Origin: Cyclobacteriaceae bacterium
GTDB taxonomy: Bacteria; Bacteroidota; Bacteroidia; Cytophagales; Cyclobacteriaceae
DNA length: 8,601 nucleotides
Direction of reading: 5' to 3'
Assembly (NCBI GenBank): GCA_030589835.1
Contig: JAUUZS010000155.1
Coordinates: 1 to 8,601 of the forward strand
Under the pieces are notes generated by a model, which was given only the letters and a program-made list of their open reading frames with translations, was not told the DNA's origin and searched no databases. Both the position numbers and the translations under genes were made by a program. Positions 1-6,828 of the stretch are shown here, piece after piece (position 1 is the stretch's first letter; the number at the start of each line of letters is the position of its first letter).

Positions 1-896
1 GCCTGAATGGAATCGTTATCCGGGTCATAAAACAATACATTTTCATTAAATTCCTGATCCACTATGATTACTGTATCGGAAAATGTACTCAGTTCTGGCG
101 ATCGATTTTCAGTATCAATCAACATAAATAAATGGTCAATAATTGTACTACTTATCCGGTAATATTCACCCTCCACCTTTCTCCATTCATTCACCTTCAC
201 GGCAATATTAAACCTACCTTCTTCCTCTTTTGAATTCCAAAGTAAGGTGCCATGAAGCGGATCAAGTGAAATTTTGCTTATCCTCCTTTCCCCTGAAGTC
301 TCTCTTTCCTCCGGAATCCAATATTCGATCACATCAAATTTAACATCCTGCAAGGGTGTGATAAAATGAAAGGATAAGGAGTCATTCTCCTCATCAATAA
401 ACGACATGTCATAGAAATATTTATTTGTAGATTTATATCTGCCAAAAGGCATATTTTCTAATGCTGGTGTACTATTACATCCCAAAAACGGATCAAGAAT
501 TAAGGTGGTCTCTATATACATTGGTGTGTTTACCGAATGTGCCATATTATTAATATCATTATACCGGTTAAAAATCCTCAGACTAATGGTATAAATCCCT
601 GGTCCCGGATAGGCATGCTTTATAACATAAATACTTTTTAGGTATCCTGAATTAATTGATACAACCTCAAAATCATTGTAATCTATTTGGTCATATGTGC
701 CATCCCCATAGGATAAATGAAAATCTCCTAGTAACCAATCAGAACCAATTGGTGAAACAGAGTTCACCTCAATATAATATTCAAGACCCCGACAGTTGAC
801 CTTTGAAGCTTTTATATAAATGGATGTTGGAGGGTCTGCGAAAATAAATGAGGTTGAATAAAAAAGAATACACAACAGTATGGCAGGTTTTTTCAT
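1..896 (-). CDS. Exported PKD/Ig-like repeat protein, probable T9SS type B cargo (3' end beyond window)
   Basis: An open frame starts at ATG 896-894 and runs without a stop for 298 codons to the left edge, so the C-terminus is missing. Residues 1-20 form a Sec signal peptide (MKKPAILLCILFYSTSFIFA, likely cleaved before DPP). Residues 55-112 resemble a PKD domain: a GDGT turn at 64-67, then HAYPGPGIYTISLRIFNR at 94-111. Residues 205-240 match the Ig-like repeat common in large Bacteroidota surface proteins (DPLHGTLLW, then EGRFNIAVKVNEWR), and a second such repeat begins near 265 with NRSPELS and DPDNDS. In known proteins this arrangement usually ends in a gliding-motility-associated type B sorting domain exported by the type IX system; that part lies outside the window, so the sorting signal is inferred. 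Expected role is surface-exposed or secreted, possibly adhesion; no catalytic motif is visible. A terminator separates it from the reductase gene upstream. Confidence 0.85.
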   Translation of the reverse strand, partial: MKKPAILLCILFYSTSFIFADPPTSIYIKASKVNCRGLEYYIEVNSVSPIGSDWLLGDFHLSYGDGTYDQIDYNDFEVVSINSGYLKSIYVIKHAYPGPGIYTISLRIFNRYNDINNMAHSVNTPMYIETTLILDPFLGCNSTPALENMPFGRYKSTNKYFYDMSFIDEENDSLSFHFITPLQDVKFDVIEYWIPEERETSGERRISKISLDPLHGTLLWNSKEEEGRFNIAVKVNEWRKVEGEYYRISSTIIDHLFMLIDTENRSPELSTFSDTVIIVDQEFNENVLFYDPDNDSIQ

Positions 897-1036
897 TCTA
901 AAAAATTTATATAACAAGAACGATAATTGTATAAAAATAACGTATTGCTTAGCAGGTTTATGGTTTGTTTTCGCTGGGTATTGCCCTGCTTCGATGCGCT
1001 TGCCTCAAGGAACGTAGCAGCATATGTTTATGAAAA
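897..1036. other. Spacer upstream of the PKD/Ig-like gene
   Basis: This 140-bp gap must hold the promoter of the leftmost minus-strand gene because a terminator lies just to its right. A TATTTTTA box is present on the minus strand, but no TTG sits 19-21 bp upstream of it, so I do not call a promoter. There is no convincing Shine-Dalgarno before ATG 896; the immediate upstream is AT-rich, as is usual for Bacteroidota. No other coding potential is seen. Confidence 0.5.
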
Positions 1037-1070
1037 AGGCCAGTGAATGTATGCATACAAACACTGGCCT
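1033..1070 (-). terminator. Rho-independent terminator of the aldo/keto reductase gene
   Basis: Perfect 9-bp arms AGGCCAGTG (1037-1045) and CACTGGCCT (1062-1070) enclose a second palindrome, TGTATGCATACA (1048-1059), with AA on each side. Read on the minus strand the stem is followed by a T-run (1037-1033). It lies 24 nt beyond the stop codon of the reductase gene, the right place to end its transcript. Confidence 0.85.
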
Positions 1071-1093
1071 GCTTTGGCAGATTGAATTATTGA

Positions 1094-2590
1094 TCAGGCA
1101 ACAATTGTTGCTGTCTCTGCTTTTTGATCTGCACCATCAACGCTTATAATTTTATACTTATGCTCTTGACTATCTGCTGCTTTATCGACGAAAGTGAAGG
1201 GTGTATTGCTTGTTTGAGGGGAATGCTGCACATTTCCAATGACCTCATCATCTCTCAGAATCTCATAATTTTTTATTTGATTATTTCCTGCATAGGCAGT
1301 ATTCCAGGATAATTTTACAGTCTTGTCCTCCATTTTTTCTGCTGCCGAGTCGGAGGCTTCTGTTAATCCACCTTCATGCACCTGGAAATAATTTGTGTTA
1401 CCCTCCTTGGCACTAAGCGCCATTTTCTCAATATCGCTTCTTTCAGCATCAGAAAGCCCTTCTGATTTTATCTGAGCCGAAGAAATATTTTGTGTCAGTT
1501 GGCATAGGCCATGATCCTCACTGATTTGACCGATTCCTATGATTGCAGTACTGAGGCCCGGTGTACTGAGTGCATATTCTATCAGCGGCCGGCTCGGTAA
1601 TTTATTGCTTCCTACCGTCCTCACGACGCTATTGTGATCTCTCGACCAATTGGCCTCCTTGGTGTACATGGCTCCGTCGGCAAATACTTTCATCCCGATG
1701 ATGCCCATGTTTTTTGCCATCGCAACAGGGATTACATTATGTTGCATGTTGAAATTTAACTTATCATTAGCGTTGATCGCTACAAGCATGGCATCCAGAA
1801 TGTTCTTATCATCCCGGCGAATCATATCCATCATGACGGAAGCAGAAAAATGCCCGCTAAATCCTATGTGATTGATCAATTTTTCTTCCTTATGATTCAA
1901 TCCTGTTGCATTCGTGCCGTCGCGCAAGTCAAGCAATGCCGCCAAAGCGCCAATATTTTCATCTTTCGGATCTGGATTATTATATCCTGTGTAAAGCACA
2001 TCAACCTCGGCTACCGTATTGAGGTTATGAATCATTACCATATCCAAATATGCGCCACTAGGATAGTTTCCTTGTCCATCACCATAAATTTGAGAAAGTG
2101 TGCGTTTCACATCATCGATGGTAAAAGTTCCGGAAGTGCCATTTGTACGGTTTCTAACCCCTTCTCTTTCATCTCCACCTTTTGCCCACCTCAAATGGGT
2201 TTTAGAAGTGAGGAAAATGGATTTTCGCAACTTTTCATTATAACCGGCTGTTCCCGGCAATAGGGATAATTCCTTGAATGCTTTATTGAAATTAAGCTGG
2301 CTAGGCCCATAAAGGTTAGAGGTATCGAAATAGTTGATGCCTTTGTCAAAAGCTTTGAGGATAATTTTTTCCGGCGCTACATCCGGTGGTGTCCATTGGA
2401 TAGAAGCCTGCCCTCCGAGTCCGAATGAGGTAACGTCAAAGCCAATTTTTCCGAATGGTCTTTTCATCAGGGAAGTAACATTCTCGGTAGTACAGGCAAT
2501 GTTTGGGGCAAAGGCCATTCCGGCAGCAATTGCAGAACTCGTTTTGATAAATTGCCGACGAGTTTGAGTTGATTTGTTTGTGTCTTCCAT
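1094..2590 (-). CDS. Tat-exported aldo/keto reductase with C-terminal fibronectin-III-like domain
   Basis: NAD(P)H-dependent aldo/keto reductase fold, 498 aa from the chosen start. The frame can be opened 14 codons earlier (ATG 2632), but ATG 2590 puts the twin-arginine motif TRRQFIKTSS at residues 10-19, next to a short hydrophobic stretch, as expected for a Tat signal. The barrel begins near residue 43 (RPFGKIGFDVTSFGLGG). The catalytic tetrad is visible: D89 and Y94 in FDTSNLYG, K130 in LTSKT, H188 in MVMIHNL. IGFSGH at 242-247 and AIIGIG at 349-354 match late strands that bind cofactor in the family. Residues 422-497 are extra: VKLSWN, NYEILRDDEVIG and YKIISVDG read as a fibronectin-III-like beta sandwich. 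Physiological substrate unknown. It is followed by its own terminator and separated from the MuiA-like gene by 331 bp, so it is probably monocistronic. A lipobox at C33 (NIAC) is poor. Confidence 0.93.
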   Translation of the reverse strand: MEDTNKSTQTRRQFIKTSSAIAAGMAFAPNIACTTENVTSLMKRPFGKIGFDVTSFGLGGQASIQWTPPDVAPEKIILKAFDKGINYFDTSNLYGPSQLNFNKAFKELSLLPGTAGYNEKLRKSIFLTSKTHLRWAKGGDEREGVRNRTNGTSGTFTIDDVKRTLSQIYGDGQGNYPSGAYLDMVMIHNLNTVAEVDVLYTGYNNPDPKDENIGALAALLDLRDGTNATGLNHKEEKLINHIGFSGHFSASVMMDMIRRDDKNILDAMLVAINANDKLNFNMQHNVIPVAMAKNMGIIGMKVFADGAMYTKEANWSRDHNSVVRTVGSNKLPSRPLIEYALSTPGLSTAIIGIGQISEDHGLCQLTQNISSAQIKSEGLSDAERSDIEKMALSAKEGNTNYFQVHEGGLTEASDSAAEKMEDKTVKLSWNTAYAGNNQIKNYEILRDDEVIGNVQHSPQTSNTPFTFVDKAADSQEHKYKIISVDGADQKAETATIVA

Positions 2591-2710
2591 GATTATGTCA
2601 TTTTTTGGTAATATGAGTAAAAAATAGTGCACTAAAGTTGATCAAAAAGAACTAAATAATCAATGGAAATATTAAAAATTCTGCTGATAAATGTGTGAGA
2701 TATTGGCGGA

Positions 2711-2749
2711 ATAAATCATCTGCCGGCTAAATACCGGCAGATGATTTAT
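2711..2749. repeat. Perfect 16-bp hairpin, possible bidirectional terminator
   Basis: The arms ATAAATCATCTGCCGG (2711-2726) and CCGGCAGATGATTTAT (2734-2749) are perfectly complementary around the 7-nt loop CTAAATA. The loop-proximal half is GC-rich and the outer half AT-rich, as in a terminator, but neither strand has a true T-run after the stem. It could end transcripts from the MuiA-like gene, whose stop codon lies 172 nt away on the minus strand, or be an extragenic palindrome. Confidence 0.75.
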
Positions 2750-2796
2750 CTTTACCTAACCTGGACAAGCCAGAAAAGTGCCTAGAGTTTCAAGTA

Positions 2797-2846
2797 TTTA
2801 GAGTGACTAAAGTTGAAGGATTCTTCTCAACTTTAGTCACTTTAAA
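2797..2846. repeat. Long inverted repeat built from AGTGACTAAAGTTGA
   Basis: AGTGACTAAAGTTGA (2802-2816) is perfectly repeated in inverted form at 2827-2841. The pairing extends outward to 2797/2846 with one G-T wobble, giving a 20-bp arm and a 10-nt loop. The hairpin lies 76 nt beyond the stop of the MuiA-like gene and may form at the end of its transcript. The arm sequence recurs elsewhere in this gap, so it is not just a one-off terminator. Confidence 0.75.
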
Positions 2847-2921
2847 CTTTAGTTCACTCCAAACTTTTGCCAAATAATACACGAATATTATAACTTAGAT
2901 ACTAAGGTGGAGAACCAAGGC

Positions 2922-4544
2922 TTACTCCAAAACTAAACGCTCTTTTTTTGGATATTTTACTTCGTATTGCATTTTTAGCTCTGTCTGTTTTTGTGGTAGC
3001 AATTCAATTTCCCAGGTCACCTGACCAGTTTTTTCATCTAGTTTACCTTTCGATAGTTCCACTGCTTCTACGGTGATTTCACTTCTTGCAGATATGGGTA
3101 TCTGGTCAAACAGAGTGAGCTTTATCGGCGTAGATTTTTTATTTCTTGCAATAATATCAAATCCCCTGCTTTCTATTTTGTTGCTGCCCAAGGTGATCCT
3201 TTTGGAAAAATTTTCTACTTTTTTTCGACCTATCACAATATTTCTATCTCTTCCAAGAGAAATATCCAGCGTATCATTTAAGGTCCTGGCATTTAAGACC
3301 GTCCTGCCAACATAAGCATCTTCAAAATATAAATTGGCTTCACCTTCCAATAAGTTATATTGATCCCAATTGATAATCCTGGCGATAAGAAACGCATCCT
3401 TGTCCAGCTTGGGCACAGCATAATATTCGTAGTTTGTTTCCATTTTTTGGCTTACAAGCTGAACAGAAAGATTTTCACCATTCGATTTTATCGTATATGG
3501 AATATCCACTACAAATTCCACCGTCGTTTGATGCTCTATTGGAGTGGCTAAATTGTTTTGATGGTCTGCAATATATACTTCAGACAATTCCTCATTATAT
3601 GCTAAAGGCTCAGCTTGAGCTACTCTTGCTTTACTTTTTCCTGCACTTAGCCGATCAAACTTTTTTTGCGGACGAATAATATTCCTACGATAGTTTAAAT
3701 ACCACGTGGATAATTCAGGAGCCACCCCACTTTGATTTGGATTTCCATTTGAGAATTTGAGTTTAACTTTATTCCAATCCACACCAGTGTTCTGATACAC
3801 CTCAGCTTTATAGGTCAGCTCCAATGGGGTTGTGACATCAATGACCCTCAGGTCATACTTGGGATGCCAGCCGGCATTGGCAACAAGATATGAAATAGTA
3901 AAATTGCTCTTTGTTGTTGTTTTTGCATCCACGCAAATTTCAATTTCACTGGCAGGTTTACCAGATCGGCTTCTTATTTCTCCAAGCTGCTTCTGCAATT
4001 TCGTAAGTTCCTTATTCAAAGCTGCTGTTTCATAGACGATATTAATTTCTTCTGATTTTATGCGCATCAGCTCACTATTATAAAAATTGATGGCTTCCTT
4101 CAATTCTGATATAGTTGCCCCTTCAGACTCGCCTCCCAATTTTTTATTTACATTTAGCAAACTTTGCATTTCTTTTAAAATTTCTGATCTGGATTTTTTT
4201 TCGGCCAGTTGCCTTCTAACCCGTTCCAGGATATTATTTAAACTGTCTGTTTTGACATCGCGAATTAATTCATTCAGGTAATTCATCTTTCTATTGACAG
4301 AAAGAATGGTAAAAGATCCTGTGGCCTTTACTTGAATACTCCTTTCATTAATATATGGCGACAATGATTTGACAATGATTTTAGATCTTCCTGGCTTGAT
4401 ACTTGCCATTCCTGCTTGAGTGATTTGAGCTCCTTTGAGAAATACCGTAACATCTTTAATGGAAGTAAGAAGTTCAGTTTCTTGGTCGTATTGTGCAAAA
4501 GCCTGGTTTGCAATCAATAATAAAAATAGTATTCTAAATTTCAT
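2922..4544 (-). CDS. Exported DUF4140/DUF4139 protein, mucoidy-inhibitor (MuiA-like) family
   Basis: 540 aa, close to the usual length of the family. Residues 1-17 are a Sec signal peptide (MKFRILFLLLIANQAFA, cut before QYD). Residues 30-85 form the DUF4140-type N-terminal domain (VTVFLKGAQITQ ... INERSIQVKATGSF). Residues 90-195 are charged and helical, a likely coiled coil. Residues 213-532 form the DUF4139 beta region, with hallmark stretches YQNTGVDWNKVKLKFSNGNP (250-269), GEANLYFEDAYVG (401-413) and ISLGRDRNIVIGRKKV (428-443). The biochemical function of the family is not established; the name comes from a mucoidy phenotype and does not prove a role here. No lipobox or TM helix after the signal, so the product is probably periplasmic. 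AAAGG lies shortly upstream of ATG 4544, a better ribosome site than the other genes show. Spacers of 331 and 430 bp on either side suggest a single-gene unit. Confidence 0.92.
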   Translation of the reverse strand: MKFRILFLLLIANQAFAQYDQETELLTSIKDVTVFLKGAQITQAGMASIKPGRSKIIVKSLSPYINERSIQVKATGSFTILSVNRKMNYLNELIRDVKTDSLNNILERVRRQLAEKKSRSEILKEMQSLLNVNKKLGGESEGATISELKEAINFYNSELMRIKSEEINIVYETAALNKELTKLQKQLGEIRSRSGKPASEIEICVDAKTTTKSNFTISYLVANAGWHPKYDLRVIDVTTPLELTYKAEVYQNTGVDWNKVKLKFSNGNPNQSGVAPELSTWYLNYRRNIIRPQKKFDRLSAGKSKARVAQAEPLAYNEELSEVYIADHQNNLATPIEHQTTVEFVVDIPYTIKSNGENLSVQLVSQKMETNYEYYAVPKLDKDAFLIARIINWDQYNLLEGEANLYFEDAYVGRTVLNARTLNDTLDISLGRDRNIVIGRKKVENFSKRITLGSNKIESRGFDIIARNKKSTPIKLTLFDQIPISARSEITVEAVELSKGKLDEKTGQVTWEIELLPQKQTELKMQYEVKYPKKERLVLE

Positions 4545-4649
4545 AGCCTTTTATCTTAAGGATGCAAAGCCATATGTTATTCCATAAAAAAAATACTATC
4601 TCTTCAAATCAAGAAACCTATTTACTGTTGATGTTGTATATTTAATATC

Positions 4650-4751
4650 ATGAAAAGGATAGTAATCATGTTTGTGTCCGCCATTTTTGTACTGATTCTT
4701 GGGGTATTTTTCCTGTTTTGTACAACATCATACATTGCTATGTCAGCGTGA
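4650..4751 (+). CDS. Possible 33-aa membrane peptide or gene remnant
   Basis: ATG 4650 opens 33 codons ending at TGA 4749-4751: MKRIVIMFVSAIFVLILGVF followed by FLFCTTSYIAMSA. A basic start followed by about 20 hydrophobic residues looks like a signal peptide or a single membrane helix. It is the only plus-strand candidate in a 430-bp gap between two minus-strand genes. Neither a ribosome site nor a promoter is convincing, and TATATTTA at 4637-4644 is too close to the start. It may equally be the leftover 5' end of a decayed exported-protein gene, or chance. Confidence 0.25.
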   Translation: MKRIVIMFVSAIFVLILGVFFLFCTTSYIAMSA

Positions 4752-4800
4752 GCTGCACAAAGCAATCATTTCCATAGAGGAGAAAAGCCTATAATTTTGA

Positions 4801-4853
4801 AATCACCGCTAAGGCATAAAGTCGCAGAGGGTCTTGGCATCTTCGTGCCTTAG
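4801..4853. repeat. Degenerate dispersed extragenic repeat
   Basis: The stretch contains CTAAGGCA (4809-4816) and its inverse TGCCTTAG (4846-4853), with a nested GGCA-TCTTCG-TGCC hairpin (4836-4849). The wording (AAGGCATAAAGTCGCAGAGG, then a TCTTCGTGCCTTAG tail) resembles the 'aaggcgcaaagacgc' extragenic repeats that I recall from many environmental bacteria. That link is from memory, not a search. It encodes nothing visible. Confidence 0.45.
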
Positions 4854-4922
4854 GAACAATGACGAAATAACTCACCCAGTCAGCCTTATTCTTTTTTGAA
4901 CAACTTATTTCGTCAATGTTCC
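4853..4922. repeat. 18-bp inverted repeat around a 34-nt loop
   Basis: Arms GGAACAATGACGAAATAA (4853-4870) and TTATTTCGTCAATGTTCC (4905-4922) pair at 17 of 18 positions. The left arm overlaps the end of the preceding dispersed repeat by one base, so the two may be one composite element. It has no coding content and no clear T-run. It lies 52 nt beyond the stop codon of the glycohydrolase-like gene and could stabilise or end that transcript. The rest of 4545-4974 is AT-rich DNA in which I see nothing else. Confidence 0.65.
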
Positions 4923-4929
4923 CTATCGG

Positions 4930-4960
4930 TTAATTTTTATGAGACTGTCTAAAAAATTAA
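4930..4960 (-). terminator. Possible terminator of the ADP-ribosylglycohydrolase-like gene
   Basis: TTAATTTTT (4930-4938) and AAAAATTAA (4952-4960) form an AT-only stem around a GAGACTGTCT core that itself contains AGAC/GTCT. On the minus strand it starts 14 nt after the stop codon and carries T-runs, but it lacks a GC-rich stem, so termination would be weak. Confidence 0.3.
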
Positions 4961-4974
4961 GCGGGACAAACAAA

Positions 4975-6561
4975 TCACTCTTTTCCATAAACAATTAAAT
5001 TCCGTACGCCGAGGTAAACCTTTTCATGCGGATTGGTAACTTTAAGGGTTAAAGTATGTTTTCCATCAGGAATTTCGTATTGATAAAACAACTCATGGGC
5101 GCGCTCTATAAAGTATAGTGGCAATTCCATGGTTTTAGATAGCTGATCATCAATATAAAATTCTACATTGAGCTTATATCCGTTCATGGTTTCTTCATCA
5201 GAAAGCAATGCATAGGTGTTATCAAAATCCACGTGCCGCGCCTTTCCCATTAAGACAACACCGATCCCCTCAAATTCAATCTCAAATTCCTGCGCATCCG
5301 AATGGGTAATATTTTCGTTAAGTACAACGGGATCTTTCAAAACATATCCTTCAAAATTTTGTTCCAAAGGCGCTACTACAACTTCCTGATTTTTAATTCG
5401 AACGTTGCTTCCCTCTATATCTCCTCCGTTTTTGGTGATCATTTCCAGTGCATGTCGATAACTGATTTCATATACATCGTTCAGCGAAGTGGAGGTAAAT
5501 TGAAAATCCATATCTTCAACCTGACTAAGGCCTTTGCTCCAATAATCGGGAATATTATTATATCCTATTATTGTGCCTAGTATGGCTCCCGATGAAGCGG
5601 GGTTGCAATCCGAATCCTGACCTGCACGGGTAGAAATTTCCATTGTTTTTCCAAGATCCCCTTCTCCATACAAAAGCCCAAGAACCACATAGGCGGAGTT
5701 GATTTTAGCATCGATATTAAAATCTCTGTGCGCTCCATCCGGACAGCCAATATCAGTCCCCCATTTATCTTCGATCAGTTTCCAGTTCGCTTTCCAATCG
5801 GCAGGATTATCTTTATGCCAGCTCACCACATCTGCAATACATTGGTAAAAGGTACTTTGTGTGGGAATGTGCTTTAAGGAATTATTGATAATAGAACTGA
5901 TATCGTCAGAAACAAAAGCGTAACTGTACATGGCTGCCATAAATACGCCTCCATAATAGCCATCGCCAGAATTCATGATATGTCCGATACGGTCACAAAC
6001 TTCCAATGCGCTATTTGGCATTCCGGGGTTCATAATGCCTGCAAAGTCCGCTTCGATCTGAAAATCTATATCATCGGCATGGGGATTGTTGAGCCAGTGT
6101 CCGGATTCTGGAGGGTTGATGCCATGAAGTATGTTGTACCTTCCTTGCTGATTGGCGTGCCACAGCCAGTATTTGGCATTGGCGTAGGCCTTGGCGTGTG
6201 AGCTTGCTGGCGCATCAATGCCTTCTTTCTCCATAACCTCTACAAAAGTCAAATCCATGTAAACGTCATCATATAGCCCTGGAACACGCGACATCCAGTG
6301 ATACATCATGGTATCTGACCAATAAATCTCAACACTTTCAGGTATGATTTTTTTATTGTATTTAAATTCCGTTGGACCTCCATAGGTCACCCCAATCGTT
6401 TGAGCCGCCCAGGCTCCTTTTATTTTGTCTTTTAATACTTCTTTTGAAATGGTGACAAAATCCTCGTTTGTTTCTTTTTCTCCCGGATTACATTGAACAA
6501 AAAAGAATGGAATGATAAGTATAAGTAATGAAAATCTTAAATATGTAATGGCCCAATTCAT
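4975..6561 (-). CDS. Exported ADP-ribosylglycohydrolase-fold protein with C-terminal beta domain
   Basis: 528 aa. Residues 1-23 are strongly hydrophobic and end at C24 (FFFVQC); Q before the cysteine is not a standard lipobox, so lipoprotein anchoring is possible but unsure. Residues 40-385 match the ADP-ribosylglycohydrolase (ARH/DraG) fold: KIKGAWAAQTIGVTYGG at 46-62, the first metal pair D98-D99 in YDDVYMDLTF, and the second site D316/D318 in AGQDSDCNPASSGAILG. Family members use these aspartates to hold two Mg ions and remove ADP-ribose from proteins or small molecules. The Ser/Thr usually next to each site is Y97 and C319 here. Residues 390-528 form a beta-rich tail (FYIDDQLSKTMELP, YEIPDGKHTLTLKVTNP), probably a substrate- or carbohydrate-binding sandwich. 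Substrate unknown; export argues against regulation of cytoplasmic ADP-ribosylation. It is divergent from the Gfo/Idh/MocA gene. Confidence 0.88.
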   Translation of the reverse strand: MNWAITYLRFSLLILIIPFFFVQCNPGEKETNEDFVTISKEVLKDKIKGAWAAQTIGVTYGGPTEFKYNKKIIPESVEIYWSDTMMYHWMSRVPGLYDDVYMDLTFVEVMEKEGIDAPASSHAKAYANAKYWLWHANQQGRYNILHGINPPESGHWLNNPHADDIDFQIEADFAGIMNPGMPNSALEVCDRIGHIMNSGDGYYGGVFMAAMYSYAFVSDDISSIINNSLKHIPTQSTFYQCIADVVSWHKDNPADWKANWKLIEDKWGTDIGCPDGAHRDFNIDAKINSAYVVLGLLYGEGDLGKTMEISTRAGQDSDCNPASSGAILGTIIGYNNIPDYWSKGLSQVEDMDFQFTSTSLNDVYEISYRHALEMITKNGGDIEGSNVRIKNQEVVVAPLEQNFEGYVLKDPVVLNENITHSDAQEFEIEFEGIGVVLMGKARHVDFDNTYALLSDEETMNGYKLNVEFYIDDQLSKTMELPLYFIERAHELFYQYEIPDGKHTLTLKVTNPHEKVYLGVRNLIVYGKE

Positions 6562-6594
6562 AATTAAAAGTTTTTTGTGTAAAAAAATTGATGA

Positions 6595-6624
6595 TAAAAA
6601 TAGTATATATTACCTCTTTTTCAA
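6595..6624 (-). promoter_or_regulatory. Bacteroidota-type promoter for the glycohydrolase-like gene
   Basis: On the minus strand TTG (6624-6622) is followed after exactly 19 bp by TATTTTTA (6602-6595), which matches the Bacteroidota -7 consensus TAnnTTTG at all fixed bases but the last. The start codon lies 33 nt downstream, leaving a short AT-rich leader. Confidence 0.4.
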
Positions 6625-6828
6625 TGTAATAAACCATATTTGTGATGCTTTTTTTTTAGAAATACATGGATTATAAAAATGCTGACTTTTTCATGATAGC
6701 ATATATCATTACACAAAAAACATTTGATTTTGTATAGTCGATACACATAAAAAAATAGTATATAATATAGAGCAAGAAAATAAGATCTAATAGGGAAAAT
6801 AGTGTTAACCCAAAAAATTATAATTGAT
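6625..6828. promoter_or_regulatory. Divergent intergenic control region with two small inverted repeats
   Basis: This very AT-rich DNA separates two divergent genes and must contain the plus-strand promoter, which I cannot place with confidence. Two short dyads stand out: ATGATA-GCATA-TATCAT (6693-6709) and TGTAT-AGTCG-ATACA (6731-6745). Both have 5-nt centres and could be operators for a regulator shared by both genes. No regulator gene is present in the window. Confidence 0.35.

Larger units (their letters stand above)
2627..2858. repeat. Cluster of five AGTG(n)ACTAAAGTT words
   Basis: Copies are AGTGCACTAAAGTTGA at 2627-2642, a degenerate AGTGCCTAGAGTTT at 2777-2790, AGTGACTAAAGTTGA at 2802-2816, its inverse at 2827-2841, and inverse AGTGAACTAAAGTTT ending at 2858. 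The first lies between the reductase start and its likely promoter region; the others lie between the 16-bp hairpin and the MuiA-like stop codon. The word may be a protein binding site or part of a dispersed extragenic repeat. The remainder of 2591-2921 is AT-rich, with no coding potential and no promoter that I can place securely. Confidence 0.55.

Noticed and set aside
1850..2263. A 137-codon plus-strand open frame
   Set aside because: It is antisense to the conserved barrel of the aldo/keto reductase and has no recognisable features.
2591..2632. A start at ATG 2632 for the aldo/keto reductase
   Set aside because: It would place 14 mostly hydrophobic residues ahead of the twin-arginine motif; ATG 2590 gives a normal Tat signal.
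2797..2858. A CRISPR array
   Set aside because: The repeated words are short, in mixed orientation and irregularly spaced, and no cas gene is present.
4328..4513. A 61-codon minus-strand frame within the MuiA-like gene
   Set aside because: It overlaps the DUF4140 region in another frame; the longer frame has clear family motifs and a signal peptide.
4941..4960. GAGACTGTCTAAAAAATTAA as an insertion-sequence end
   Set aside because: It resembles ends of some IS elements from memory, but there is no partner inverted repeat, target duplication or transposase nearby.
6738..6766. TCGATA with 17 bp to TATAAT as a sigma70-like promoter for the plus-strand gene
   Set aside because: The -35 match is only 4 of 6, the DNA is so AT-rich that TATAAT is expected by chance, and Bacteroidota primary sigma factors use a different consensus.
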